From a gamma proteobacterium endosymbiont of Lamellibrachia anaximandri (GTDB lineage Bacteria > Pseudomonadota > Gammaproteobacteria > Chromatiales > Chromatiaceae), in assembly GCA_016756855.1 (NCBI GenBank), contig JAESPD010000002.1:116991-180990 (forward strand): DNA of 64,000 nt, written 5' to 3'. Position numbers and translations under genes: made by a program. The notes under the pieces are model-generated. The model worked only from the letters and a program-made list of their open reading frames with translations, was not told the origin of the DNA and ran no database searches. Positions within the stretch are counted from its first letter, which is position 1, and each line of letters begins with the position of its first letter. Below are positions 55,971-64,000 of this stretch, piece after piece.

Positions 55971-57605
55971 CTACTGCACTTTGAACTGGGCAACCAACCC
56001 CTGAAGATCTGATGCAAGGCGTGTCAAATCATCGCTTGCAACCATGGTCTGTTTTGCCCCCGCTGAAGTCTGTTCAGTCATACTGTTAATCTGGTCAATA
56101 TTCTTGTTGACCTCATCCGCCACGGCACTCTGCTCTTTTGCGGCTCCCGCAATATGTGCACTCATATCATTGATACGGCCAATAGCTTCTGCGATGGTCG
56201 ACAGAGCATCTCCGGTTTTTGATGCCTGTTCAGTTGCACTATGTGCTTTCTCCTGGCTCAGTCCCATGGCAGCTACCGCCTGGCGTGAGCCATTTTGGAG
56301 CTTATCGATCATCTGGTTGATCTCCTCGGTGGAATCCTGAGTCTTGCTGGCCAGATTGCGCACCTCATCGGCAACCACGGCAAAACCACGACCCTGCTCA
56401 CCGGCTCTTGCCGCCTCAATCGCGGCATTCAGTGCCAGCAGGTTGGTCTGTTCCGCAATGCTCTTGATCACATCGATAACAGAACCGATCTCCTCACTCT
56501 GCCGTTCCAGCTGTTGTATGACACCAGCGGCACTCTCCACATTGCCGGCAAGCTGTTGAATCTGTGAGATGGTCTCTTGCATCGCCTGTAACCCGGCTGA
56601 GGCTTGTTCATTCACATCAGTGGCGGCATGGGCTGTGTCGGTAACATTTGAAGCTACCTCGCGAACCGTTGCATTCATCTCCGTCATGGCAGTGGCCAAG
56701 TGGGTGGTTTCTGACAACTGATGCTCAATGGCATGGGTGGTCTGCCCTGTAATTACCGATGTCTCCTCTGCCGTGGTCGCCAGTTGCGAGGTAGCATGCG
56801 AGACCTGATTCATACTCGATTGAAACTTATTCAGCATGGCGTCAAAGGCGCTTGCGGTGCGGCCTATCTCGTCTTCAGATGAGAGTTCTATACGGCGTGT
56901 CAGATCAGACTCCGCTTCTATGGCCTGAATGGTACTGCGCAGGAGGTCTATGGGGCCCACAATACTGCGTATGAGCAGGAAAGCGGCAACGATGGCAGTA
57001 ACCACTGCCGCGGCCACCAGCAACATCATCATCATTTGGGTATCGTTGGTGGTCTTCACTGCTTTATTAAAGAAACCCTCGCCCTTTTTCGATGCACGAT
57101 CAACCAGTGCTTCCATCTTGGCGTTCAATAGACCTACATGCTTGGCGCCCCTGCCTTTAGTAATGACTGCGGCTTGTGCCCGCTGGCCGGCCCCCATCAA
57201 GTCTATCACTTCATCACGAATGGGTTTCCAGTCACGGAATAGCTGAATGGCGTTCATGAAGAGTTGTTTGCCCTCCTTGCCGAGAATGCGATCCTCCACA
57301 ATGGCGTATTGCTCATAGACCTCCTTTTCGTATCCGGCAACCTTGGCCTTGGCACTCGTAATTCCCGCTTCGTCTTTGGCAAGGGCAACATCTTTCATAC
57401 TGCGATGCATCTTGATAATGCCCACGTTGGCCCGCAAGGCGGCTCTTGTCACTGCCAGCGGATGTTTGTACATCTTCACGGTCTGATCGCCGAGCACACC
57501 CTCTTGATTGAAAGAATAAGCTCCAACGATAAGAATCAAGCCGATGAGAATTGTATAGCCGATAATCAGCCGGTTTTTTACTGTAAATATGCTTGCGGGA
57601 TACAT
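55971..57605 (-). CDS. Methyl-accepting chemotaxis protein, four-helix-bundle sensor
   Basis: Chemoreceptor of 544 residues. TM1 is about 13-32 and TM2 about 191-212; the periplasmic part (about 155 residues) is predicted helical and resembles 4HB_MCP ([32 protein letters not shown]; separate). HAMP and a complete signalling tip ([20 protein letters not shown]) follow, ending LVAQFKVQ. It is closely related in its cytoplasmic part to the chemoreceptor at 40243 and likely feeds the same Che pathway; che genes are not in the window. Confidence 0.93.
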   Translation of the reverse strand: MYPASIFTVKNRLIIGYTILIGLILIVGAYSFNQEGVLGDQTVKMYKHPLAVTRAALRANVGIIKMHRSMKDVALAKDEAGITSAKAKVAGYEKEVYEQYAIVEDRILGKEGKQLFMNAIQLFRDWKPIRDEVIDLMGAGQRAQAAVITKGRGAKHVGLLNAKMEALVDRASKKGEGFFNKAVKTTNDTQMMMMLLVAAAVVTAIVAAFLLIRSIVGPIDLLRSTIQAIEAESDLTRRIELSSEDEIGRTASAFDAMLNKFQSSMNQVSHATSQLATTAEETSVITGQTTHAIEHQLSETTHLATAMTEMNATVREVASNVTDTAHAATDVNEQASAGLQAMQETISQIQQLAGNVESAAGVIQQLERQSEEIGSVIDVIKSIAEQTNLLALNAAIEAARAGEQGRGFAVVADEVRNLASKTQDSTEEINQMIDKLQNGSRQAVAAMGLSQEKAHSATEQASKTGDALSTIAEAIGRINDMSAHIAGAAKEQSAVADEVNKNIDQINSMTEQTSAGAKQTMVASDDLTRLASDLQGLVAQFKVQ

Positions 57606-57763
57606 GATTTTTCTCCGCGTCCGTCATCTGGAAAACGATTATTGTGGGTCATGCTGACCTTAGCGTCTCCGTTTCAATATTCTTGAGGTTAATAATGCGG
57701 ATTTATCTGCGCAAACAGCAGGATTGAATACATCTCCCCCGCGTAGCATATATAAGCAACCTC

Positions 57764-57772
57764 TGATATACT
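57764..57772 (+). promoter_or_regulatory. Extended -10 promoter of the SulP gene
   Basis: TGATATACT fits TGn-TATACT. It lies 36 bases before the ATG at 57808 and downstream of an in-frame ATG at 57724, so it supports the later start. No strong -35 is seen. Confidence 0.4.
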
Positions 57773-57807
57773 GCGCGATTTTTGTCCAAACGCCTAAGAG
57801 GTATCCG

Positions 57808-59364
57808 ATGTTTCAACTGACCTGTCCAGGCAGTAAGTGCGTCAAGAATGACGTGCTCTCCGGCTTAACCGTCTCCCTGGCTTTGGTTCCGGAGGCCGTT
57901 GCTTTTGCCTTCGTTGCCGGCGTTGAACCTCTGGTCGGCCTCTATGCTGCCTTTATGATGGGCATCATCACCTCAATTATCGGCGGCCGGCCCGGCATGA
58001 TCTCCGGTGCTACCGGCGCCATGGCAGTAGTGATGGTCGCGCTGGTGGCCCAGCACGGGGTGGAATACCTGTTTGCCGCCGTTGTCCTTGCCGGTGTGAT
58101 TCAGATTACCGCCGGGATTTTACACCTGGGTAAGTTCATCCGCATGGTGCCGCACCCGGTCATGCTGGGTTTTGTGAATGGTCTGGCGATCGTGATCTTC
58201 CTGGCGCAGTTGCAGCAGTTCCAGGTACCCGGTGGTGAGGGTGGCATGGCCTGGATGACCGACACACCACTCTGGACCATGCTCGGTCTCGTGGCGCTGA
58301 CCATGGCGATCATCCATTTTCTGCCCAAGCTTACCTCTGCGGTTCCAGCCTCGCTGGCAGCCATCATCATCGTTACCTTGCTGGCTATTACGCTGGGACT
58401 CGACGCCCGCACCGTGCAGGGGGTACTGCAGGATATGAGCGGTGACCCCGCAGCCAGCATTGCCGGTGGCCTGCCGGCATTCCATATTCCCACTATTCCT
58501 CTGACGTTCGAGAGCCTGCGGATCATCCTGCCCTACGCCTTTATCCTGGCCGCCGTTGGTTTGATCGAATCCCTGCTCACCATGAGTCTGATCGATGAAA
58601 TCACCGAAACGCGCGGCCGCGGTAACAAGGAGTGCATCGGCCAGGGCGTGGCCAATTCGGTGAACGGTTTCTTTGGCGGCATGGGCGGCTGCGCCATGAT
58701 CGGTCAGAGCATGATCAACATCAATTCCGGTGGCCGGGGCCGCCTGTCGGGAATCTCCGCCGCTCTCTTCCTGCTCGGTTTTATCCTGTTTGCCTCCGGT
58801 CTGATCGAGATAATCCCGGTTGCGGCACTGGTTGGCGTCATGTTCATGGTGGTGCTGGGCACATTCGAGTGGGCCAGCTTCCGGCTGCTTGGGCGTATTC
58901 CCCTCGCGGATACCTTCGTCGGCATCCTGGTGGCCGTGGTCACCGTTTTGACCGATCTGGCCATCGCGGTAGTCGTCGGCGTGATCGTCTCCGCCCTGGT
59001 ATTCGCCTGGGAACACGCCAAGCAGATGCGCGCCGACACCCACACCGACAGGTACGGCATCAAATATTACAGTTTGCACGGCCCGCTCTTTTTCGGCTCG
59101 ATCCAAGCATTTGCCGACATCTTTGAGCCCAAAAATGACCCCCAGGAGGTCATCGTCGATTTTGCCAATACCCGGGTCTACGACCACTCCGGACTGGAAG
59201 CGATCGATTCCCTTGCTGATCGCTACATGCGGGCGGGCAAAACCCTGCATATCCGGCATCTGAATCAGGAGTGCCAAAACCTGCTGGTAAAGGCCGGTGA
59301 TCTGGTTGAAGTCAATATGATGGAGGATCCGAGCTACCACGTGGCGGATGACCGTATCGCCTGA
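57808..59364 (+). CDS. SulP-family anion transporter with STAS domain
   Basis: Inner-membrane carrier of sulfate, bicarbonate or related anions (SLC26/SulP). The 518-residue protein has the N-terminal signature [21 protein letters not shown], about 10-14 membrane segments, and a C-terminal STAS domain (from about 405: [32 protein letters not shown]). GAGG lies 7 bases before the ATG. Either sulfate exchange for sulfur oxidation or bicarbonate uptake for autotrophy would fit; the substrate cannot be read from sequence. Confidence 0.92.
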   Translation: MFQLTCPGSKCVKNDVLSGLTVSLALVPEAVAFAFVAGVEPLVGLYAAFMMGIITSIIGGRPGMISGATGAMAVVMVALVAQHGVEYLFAAVVLAGVIQITAGILHLGKFIRMVPHPVMLGFVNGLAIVIFLAQLQQFQVPGGEGGMAWMTDTPLWTMLGLVALTMAIIHFLPKLTSAVPASLAAIIIVTLLAITLGLDARTVQGVLQDMSGDPAASIAGGLPAFHIPTIPLTFESLRIILPYAFILAAVGLIESLLTMSLIDEITETRGRGNKECIGQGVANSVNGFFGGMGGCAMIGQSMININSGGRGRLSGISAALFLLGFILFASGLIEIIPVAALVGVMFMVVLGTFEWASFRLLGRIPLADTFVGILVAVVTVLTDLAIAVVVGVIVSALVFAWEHAKQMRADTHTDRYGIKYYSLHGPLFFGSIQAFADIFEPKNDPQEVIVDFANTRVYDHSGLEAIDSLADRYMRAGKTLHIRHLNQECQNLLVKAGDLVEVNMMEDPSYHVADDRIA

Positions 59365-59385
59365 TACTCCTTCAAGATGATCCGG

Positions 59386-59391
59386 TATAAT
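59386..59391 (+). promoter_or_regulatory. Candidate -10 box of ubiG
   Basis: A consensus TATAAT lies 31 bases before the ubiG ATG, in the 58-bp gap after SulP. The -35 region (CTGATAC, spacing about 18) is weak. Confidence 0.35.
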
Positions 59392-59422
59392 GGCGACATT
59401 ATCGAATAACAGGTCTTGAAAA

Positions 59423-60133
59423 ATGGGACAGGAAACTCTCAACGTCGACCACGCCGAGATCAGCAAGTTCGAGGAGCTTGCCTCCCGCTGGTGGGATCCA
59501 CACAGTGAATTCAAACCACTGCACGAGATCAATCCGCTGCGCCTCGGTTACATTGACGACATCGCCTCGCTGTCAGGAAAACGCGTACTCGACGTCGGCT
59601 GCGGCGGTGGCATCCTCTCTGAAAGCATGGCGACCAAAGGGGCTGGAGTCACCGGTATCGATATGGGCGAAGCCCCGCTGCAGGTTGCCCGGCTGCATCT
59701 GCTGGAAACGGGACTGGAGGTCAACTACGAACGTATTCCAGTAGAGCGCCTGGCAGCGGAACAGCCCGCTTCCTTCGATGTGGTGACCTGTATGGAGATG
59801 CTGGAGCACGTACCCAATCCTGCTTCCGTGGTCAACGCCTGCGCCACGCTGGTAAAACCTGGCGGCCATCTCTTCTTCTCGACGCTGAATCGAAATCCTA
59901 AATCCTATCTGTTCGCCATAGTGGGGGCAGAGTACCTGCTGCGCCTGTTACCGCGGGGTACCCACGACTTCAGCAAGTTCATCCGGCCGTCTGAACTGGA
60001 TCGCTGGATTCGCGGTGCAGGGCTGGAGACAAAGGATATGACCGGACTGGTCTACAACCCACTGAGCCGCAGTTACAGGCTCGGCCCGGACGTGGATGTC
60101 AACTACATGGTGCATACCCGGAAAGATGGCTAG
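59423..60133 (+). CDS. ubiG: Ubiquinone biosynthesis O-methyltransferase UbiG
   Basis: Carries out the two O-methylations of ubiquinone synthesis. The 236-residue protein starts [18 protein letters not shown], has [13 protein letters not shown] (motif I), [13 protein letters not shown] and the late [18 protein letters not shown] typical of UbiG. It overlaps gph by 8 bases, the common gammaproteobacterial ubiG-gph pair. It implies ubiquinone as a respiratory quinone. Confidence 0.97.
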   Translation: MGQETLNVDHAEISKFEELASRWWDPHSEFKPLHEINPLRLGYIDDIASLSGKRVLDVGCGGGILSESMATKGAGVTGIDMGEAPLQVARLHLLETGLEVNYERIPVERLAAEQPASFDVVTCMEMLEHVPNPASVVNACATLVKPGGHLFFSTLNRNPKSYLFAIVGAEYLLRLLPRGTHDFSKFIRPSELDRWIRGAGLETKDMTGLVYNPLSRSYRLGPDVDVNYMVHTRKDG

Positions 60134-60797
60134 GGGTCAGGGCTCCAGGATCGAATGCGTCCTGTTCGATCTGGATGGGACATTCGCCGATACCGCGCCC
60201 GATCTTCACTACGCCCTGGACCAGGTTCTGCTCAGCCGGGGTGAGCTGCCCATGCCCTTCGAACAGATAAGGCCCGCTGTCTCCCACGGCAGTCAGGCGA
60301 TGATCAAGGTCGGATTTGACCTGCAGCCCGGTGACACCGATTTCGAGACTCTGCGCAAAGAGTTTTTGCGCATCTACCGGGAAAACATTGCCAGAAAGAC
60401 AAAACTCTTCGACGGTATGGAGAGACTGCTGGAGGAACTGGAACTGCGCAACATTCCCTGGGGCATAGTCACCAACAAACCCGCCTGGCTCACCGATCCC
60501 CTGATGGAAGCACTCGGCTATCACAGGCGTGCCGCCTGCATTGTCAGCGGTGACACTGCGGACCATCCGAAACCTCATCCGGCTCCAATGTTATATGCCT
60601 GTCGCATGGCAGGCGTGGACCCGACCCGCTGCCTTTACGTGGGTGATGCCAAACGCGACATCGAAGCCGGGCAAAACGCGGGCACTCAGACGCTGGTGGC
60701 CCTCTTTGGCTACCTGGCGGAAGATGATAAACCCGACGGCTGGCAGGCTTCAGGCGCCGTTAAACATCCGCTGGAAATTCTGCAGTGGCTGGACTGA
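60126..60797 (+). CDS. gph: Phosphoglycolate phosphatase-like HAD hydrolase (Gph)
   Basis: HAD-family phosphatase that removes 2-phosphoglycolate, a by-product of Rubisco oxygenation or DNA repair. The 223-residue protein has the nucleophile motif [23 protein letters not shown], the Lys in [11 protein letters not shown] and [15 protein letters not shown]. It begins inside the ubiG stop and overlaps the next frame by 13 bases. The relatives called MupP dephosphorylate MurNAc-6-P, so the substrate is not certain. Confidence 0.9.
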   Translation: MARGQGSRIECVLFDLDGTFADTAPDLHYALDQVLLSRGELPMPFEQIRPAVSHGSQAMIKVGFDLQPGDTDFETLRKEFLRIYRENIARKTKLFDGMERLLEELELRNIPWGIVTNKPAWLTDPLMEALGYHRRAACIVSGDTADHPKPHPAPMLYACRMAGVDPTRCLYVGDAKRDIEAGQNAGTQTLVALFGYLAEDDKPDGWQASGAVKHPLEILQWLD

Positions 60798-61621
60798 GCC
60801 GGGAGTACATTGAGAGAGCGGTGCCCCTCGGCTCCAGCAGCTACTATATCATCCGCTTCTCCCCCGCCCCTTACCGCAGCGATCTGACTCACCTCTTCGC
60901 CTGGCGGCGCGAACTCACCAACATCCCCCTGGAGTGCAGTGACCCAAGCGTGGCCCAAGCCCGGCTACAGTGGTGGCGCGAGGAGATGAAAAGATCCGTC
61001 AATGGCGGCACCCAGCATCCTGTTGCAATCGCCTTGAGCGAAACCATCAAAACACACAAGTTACCGGAGTTGCTGTTCCAGGAAATCGCAGACATTATTG
61101 AAAGCGACATCGAAAAGGCATCCATGGCCGAGTGGGAAGATCTCCATCTCTATTGTCTCAGCCATGGCGGCAGCTTCGCTGAATTGCTTTCTCATACAAC
61201 CGGCTGCAACGAAACGTTTAACCCGACAATCAGACAGATAGGCGCTTATGTCACACTGATCAGCCTACTGCGAAACCTGGGTGCAGACCTGCGCCGGGGA
61301 CACTGTCTACTGCCCGATTCACTGTTGCGACAACATCGGTTGATACCTGCACAATTGCTGCAACCAAAGTCACGGGGGAGATCACGGGAGATGCTGCGGA
61401 CACTATCCGAAACCGCCACCCAGTGGCGAACCGAAGCACTGCAATCCCTGCCGACACAGCCCCCGGCAGGTTTGCGCCCGGTACTCAACCAGCTTGCACT
61501 GGCCCATCGGCTCCATACAGTGCTTGAAGCAGACGGTTTCAATGTTGTTGATGGGCGCACCCACCTGACGCCTTTGCAGAAACTCTGGACAGCATGGCGG
61601 GTGGGGAAAGGTGACAGGTGA
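60785..61621 (+). CDS. Squalene/phytoene-synthase-like protein without the first aspartate motif
   Basis: The 278-residue protein has the trans-isoprenyl synthase fold: an opening SSSYYIIRFSPAPYRSDL, LFAWRREL, ARLQWWREEM and a late LGADLRRGHCLLPDSLL that corresponds to the second Asp-rich motif. The first DDxxD is replaced by RELTNIPLE, so prenyl-transferase activity is doubtful. This pattern resembles the NDUFAF6-like group, a complex I assembly factor in eukaryotes. The start is a GTG overlapping the gph stop. The stop codon lies in the first copies of a heptamer tandem repeat. Confidence 0.75.
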   Translation: MAGLSREYIERAVPLGSSSYYIIRFSPAPYRSDLTHLFAWRRELTNIPLECSDPSVAQARLQWWREEMKRSVNGGTQHPVAIALSETIKTHKLPELLFQEIADIIESDIEKASMAEWEDLHLYCLSHGGSFAELLSHTTGCNETFNPTIRQIGAYVTLISLLRNLGADLRRGHCLLPDSLLRQHRLIPAQLLQPKSRGRSREMLRTLSETATQWRTEALQSLPTQPPAGLRPVLNQLALAHRLHTVLEADGFNVVDGRTHLTPLQKLWTAWRVGKGDR

Positions 61622-61672
61622 CAGGTGACAGGTGACAGGTGACAGGTGACAGGTGACAGGTGACAGGTGACA
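61610..61672. repeat. Heptamer tandem repeat, GGTGACA x 9
   Basis: Nine perfect 7-bp units run from 61610 to 61672. The first two include the end and TGA stop of the upstream gene. Unit length of seven and perfect identity suggest recent slippage; a different heptamer repeat follows at 61864. Confidence 0.95.
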
Positions 61673-61724
61673 CAAGTATGTGCCGGGGCCTGCCGAATGC
61701 AAGCACTCTCCGCAGCGGCAATAC

Positions 61725-61811
61725 GTAGGCCCGATCAAGCGTAGCGGATCGGGCATTCAGGTTCGATGAACGATTGGGGTTGCCGGTTCCGCTACGCTTG
61801 GACCAGCCTAC
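61725..61811. repeat. Interspersed palindromic repeat, full copy
   Basis: Left arm begins GTAGGCCCGATCAAGCGTAG, right arm ends CGCTTGGACCAGCCTAC, with slight divergence. It lies between the two heptamer tandem repeats in the 334-bp gap before the YciK gene, which contains no gene. Confidence 0.8.
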
Positions 61812-61863
61812 ATCCTTCCAACGGCAGTCACGACAAAGTTCGGCCTGTCCCGTGGCACGGCCT

Positions 61864-61912
61864 CCTTTAACCTTTAACCTTTAACCTTTAACCTTTGACC
61901 TTTAACCTTTTA
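61864..61912. repeat. Heptamer tandem repeat, CCTTTAA x 7
   Basis: Seven units of 7 bp; five are perfect and two have one change (CCTTTGA and CCTTTTA). It ends 44 bases before the YciK start, so slippage could shift promoter spacing. Confidence 0.9.
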
Positions 61913-61955
61913 CCTAAATATACTACTGCCAAGTTTCAATCCTCAGGATCTATCG

Positions 61956-62705
61956 ATGCGCGACGACTACACCCCCTCTCCCGACCTGCTCAAAGATCGC
62001 GTCATTCTTGTCACCGGTGCCGGTAGTGGCATTGGGCAGGTGGCGGCCAAGACATTTGCTGCTCATGGCGCTACCGTCGTCCTGCTGGGCCGCACCCTGA
62101 GTAAACTGGAAGAGACCTACGACGCCATCGAAAAGGAGGGACATCCCCAACCTGCAATTATTCCTCTCAACCTGGAGAGCGCTCCGCAACAGGACTATTT
62201 TGCCCTTGGCGAAACACTCCACCGTGAGTTCGGCAAACTGGATGGACTGCTGCATAACGCGGCTCAACTTGCGCTCTTGAGCCGTATAGATGATTACGAC
62301 CTGGAGAGCTGGAACAAGGTCATTCAGGTCAACCTGACCGCTCCTTTCATGCTGACTCAGGCCTGCCTGCCTCTATTGCGACTCTCCGGGGATGCCTCAA
62401 TTCTTTTTACCTCTGATCGCATGGGACGTAAGGGAAAGGCCTACTGGGGCGCCTATGGCGTTTCAAAATTCGGCATCGAAGGGTTGATGCAGACCTTGGC
62501 GGATGAGACGGAGGAGAGCCAAATCAGGGTCAACAGTATCTGCCCCGTTCCCACCCGCACCAGCTTGCGGGCTTGGGCATATCCAGGGGAGGATCCGGCA
62601 ACGCTCCCACTGCCGGAAGAGATCATGAGAACCTATCTCTACCTGATGGGACCGGATAGCAAAGGCGTCACAGGTCAGGCTTTCGACGCCACTCCCACAG
62701 AATAG
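61956..62705 (+). CDS. YciK-type short-chain dehydrogenase/reductase
   Basis: NAD(P)-dependent oxidoreductase of 249 residues. It has the cofactor motif VTGAGSGIG, LLHNAAQLALL, the catalytic Ser in FTSDRMGRKGKAYWGAYGVSK with Tyr-x3-Lys at its end, and CPVPTRTSLRAWAYPGEDP, which is typical for YciK. The substrate of YciK is not established. It is followed 9 bases later by the acyltransferase. Confidence 0.92.
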   Translation: MRDDYTPSPDLLKDRVILVTGAGSGIGQVAAKTFAAHGATVVLLGRTLSKLEETYDAIEKEGHPQPAIIPLNLESAPQQDYFALGETLHREFGKLDGLLHNAAQLALLSRIDDYDLESWNKVIQVNLTAPFMLTQACLPLLRLSGDASILFTSDRMGRKGKAYWGAYGVSKFGIEGLMQTLADETEESQIRVNSICPVPTRTSLRAWAYPGEDPATLPLPEEIMRTYLYLMGPDSKGVTGQAFDATPTE

Positions 62706-62714
62706 ACAACCTGT

Positions 62715-63857
62715 ATGAGGAGAATCAGGGAAATCGAAGGCCTGAGGGCCTTCCTGGCACTCTGGGTGTTGATCAGCCATGTATTGGGCGCGGCCGGCTA
62801 CACCTCCGAGATAGTGGAAGGTCTGCCACAGTTGCTGATTTTGGGTAACTACGCGGTGGATATCTTCATTATCATCAGCGGCTTCGTCATCTTTCTGCTT
62901 ATCGATCAGGTTCGCGGAAATTATTTTACCTATATCACGCAGAGATTTTTCCGTCTCTACCCCTTGCTGTTCGTACTCTTTCTGGTCGCAGTGGTATTAG
63001 CCCCGGTGGAGATGAAAAACATAACCCAGAGCGGCGCCTATCTCACAGAAATAAACATCGAAAAGCTTACCTATAAACTTGATATCCGCAACGACTGGCT
63101 TGGATTCAATATCCTGACTCATCTCACCATGCTGCACGGCATGATTCCCGAAAAGTGGGTGCCCTTTGTTCCCGGAGCCTTTCTTGGGCCCGCCTGGAGC
63201 ATCTCGCTCGAATGGCAATTCTATCTTGTTGCACCGCTGCTGTTCAGCCTGGCGGCAACTCGTGGGCGGTTTGCCCGATTGGGGGTGATTGTTGCCTGTC
63301 TGGCGACCTACATCATGGCCCGAAAACTACTGCCCCGTGTGGAATATGGCGCTTTTCTACCTTTTCATATCGAGTTTTTTTTCTTCGGCGCCTGTAGCTA
63401 CTTCATCTACAGACACTTGCTCAACAGTGTGATTAAACCCGATTTTCTGTTTCCAACGGCGGTGGCGGCCGTTTTCATGATCTATTTCACCTCCGGACAC
63501 GACTTCAGGCTTTTTCCCATCGCCGTGTGGCTGATATTTTTTGCACTCATGCTGGAACCCAAGGAGTCATTGAGCCACCGCATTATCGCCCCCCTTTTCC
63601 TCAACCGGGTCTCTCTTTGGATGGGCAAGGTCTCCTACAGTATCTATCTGCTCCACACCCTCGTCATCACGCTGGTATCAAGCGTTCTGCTAAGCTACTT
63701 TGATCTGGCGCGGGGAGACTACTTTTTACTTTTGTTCGTCAGCACCCTGATTTTGACGATGGTATTTTCCTGGCTTACCTATCGATACATAGAGAAGCCC
63801 GGTATCATCCTGGGGAAAAAACTTTCATCCCGATTCGACACAGAACGCTCAAAATGA
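62715..63857 (+). CDS. Membrane acyltransferase (acyltransferase 3 / OafA family)
   Basis: Acylates surface polysaccharide or LPS sugars. The 380-residue protein has the signature REIEGLRAFLALWVLISH, with the conserved His, about ten membrane spans, GPAWSISLEWQFYLVAPL and SYSIYLLHTLVI, all typical of the family. It ends without a fused SGNH domain. Acceptor unknown; it may act on the same envelope polysaccharide as the glycosyltransferase at 24257, but this is speculative. Confidence 0.92.
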   Translation: MRRIREIEGLRAFLALWVLISHVLGAAGYTSEIVEGLPQLLILGNYAVDIFIIISGFVIFLLIDQVRGNYFTYITQRFFRLYPLLFVLFLVAVVLAPVEMKNITQSGAYLTEINIEKLTYKLDIRNDWLGFNILTHLTMLHGMIPEKWVPFVPGAFLGPAWSISLEWQFYLVAPLLFSLAATRGRFARLGVIVACLATYIMARKLLPRVEYGAFLPFHIEFFFFGACSYFIYRHLLNSVIKPDFLFPTAVAAVFMIYFTSGHDFRLFPIAVWLIFFALMLEPKESLSHRIIAPLFLNRVSLWMGKVSYSIYLLHTLVITLVSSVLLSYFDLARGDYFLLLFVSTLILTMVFSWLTYRYIEKPGIILGKKLSSRFDTERSK

Positions 63858-63932
63858 GTGCTTCTGATCAACCTTGAAGGTAACTACTCACCCCCCCACC
63901 ATCCAGATTAACAAACTTGCACCAATAGAAGC

Positions 63933-63961
63933 TTGACAACATAGCTTTCTGATTCTATGCT
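63933..63961 (+). promoter_or_regulatory. Strong sigma-70 promoter at the right edge
   Basis: TTGACA (63933-63938), exactly 17 bases, then TATGCT (63956-63961). It would drive a gene that begins at 63995 and continues beyond the window. Confidence 0.7.
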
Positions 63962-63994
63962 GTTGATCCAATGCGATGCAAAGGATCAAAGATC

Positions 63995-64000
63995 ATGAGC
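63995..64000 (+). CDS. First codons of a gene continuing beyond the window
   Basis: ATGAGC at the very edge is preceded by AAGGA at 9 bases and by a consensus-like promoter about 34 bases upstream. Only two codons are visible, so the product cannot be named. Confidence 0.4.

Noticed and set aside
57724..57807. N-terminal extension of SulP from an ATG at 57724
   Set aside because: An extended -10 promoter lies inside it at 57764, and the ATG at 57808 has GAGG at 7 bases and the family-typical start.
58120..59532. 470-codon open frame on the minus strand
   Set aside because: Antisense to the SulP transporter; its Asp/His/Gln-rich sequence mirrors hydrophobic codons on the other strand.
61610..61912. 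Possible CRISPR array or small-RNA locus in the repeat-rich gap
   Set aside because: The units are 7 bp, directly adjacent and without spacers, so they are simple tandem repeats. No cas genes are present.

Overview
The window reads as chromosomal DNA of a Gram-negative gammaproteobacterium, most likely a sulfur- and hydrogen-oxidising member of the Chromatiales or a relative. This rests on gene content and order, not on a marker-gene phylogeny. The supporting features are the rpoE-rseABC-mucD-lepA order diverging from nadB (as in Pseudomonas and enterics), recCBD, a dissimilatory-type ATP sulfurylase (sat), an Isp-type (group 1e-like) [NiFe] hydrogenase with its maturation genes, a PEP-CTERM exoprotein, three chemoreceptors and many short interspersed palindromes. 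Nothing looks like a prophage, integron or CRISPR array, and I see no rRNA or tRNA gene.

Layout. 1-6.1 kb (minus): the envelope-stress operon rpoE-rseA-rseB-rseC-mucD-glutaredoxin-lepA; lepA runs off the left edge. 6.25-9.8 kb (plus): nadB, a bacteriohemerythrin and a PEP-CTERM protein with a near-consensus sigma-54 promoter. 9.9-20 kb (minus): sat, then recC-recB-recD. 20.2-25.3 kb: an HDOD protein (minus), then a coupled DUF1631-PilZ-glycosyltransferase set (plus). 25.3-31.4 kb: lytic transglycosylase, YchJ-like protein, hrpA and a thiopurine methyltransferase. 31.5-40.2 kb: the hydrogenase operon (minus: endopeptidase, HupH-like, small subunit, Isp1, Isp2, large subunit) diverging from hypC-hypA and hypB-hypD (plus). 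hypE and hypF are not in the window. 40.2-46.8 kb (minus): two chemoreceptors and a GGDEF-EAL protein. 47.1-55.9 kb (plus): a YiiX-like hydrolase and a fatty-acid oxidation cluster (fadE, thiolase, fadJ in two frames, acyl-CoA synthetase). 56-57.6 kb: a third chemoreceptor. 57.8-63.9 kb (plus): SulP transporter, ubiG, gph, a squalene/phytoene-synthase-like protein, two heptamer tandem repeats, a YciK-type reductase and a membrane acyltransferase.

How the genes fit together. The Isp-type hydrogenase, with a membrane cytochrome b and an HdrD-like subunit, would link H2 oxidation to the quinone pool or to sulfur/thiol redox chemistry, and Sat would make ATP from APS and pyrophosphate during sulfur oxidation. 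Chemoreceptors, c-di-GMP-type proteins (GGDEF-EAL, PilZ) and surface polysaccharide genes suggest a lifestyle switching between motile and attached states. The fad cluster adds heterotrophic fatty-acid use.

The points most worth a second look are: fadJ split by a 5-G run in exactly the way a -1 slip would repair; two genes whose real N-termini lie upstream of any ATG/GTG/TTG (glycosyltransferase, ATC or CTG; GGDEF-EAL, ATA behind a good ribosome-binding site); interspersed palindromes that supply the TAG stop codon of three unrelated genes (hrpA, hydrogenase large subunit, fadE); a 69-bp IS5-type MITE with a CTAA duplication; and a histidine-rich periplasmic chemoreceptor domain.
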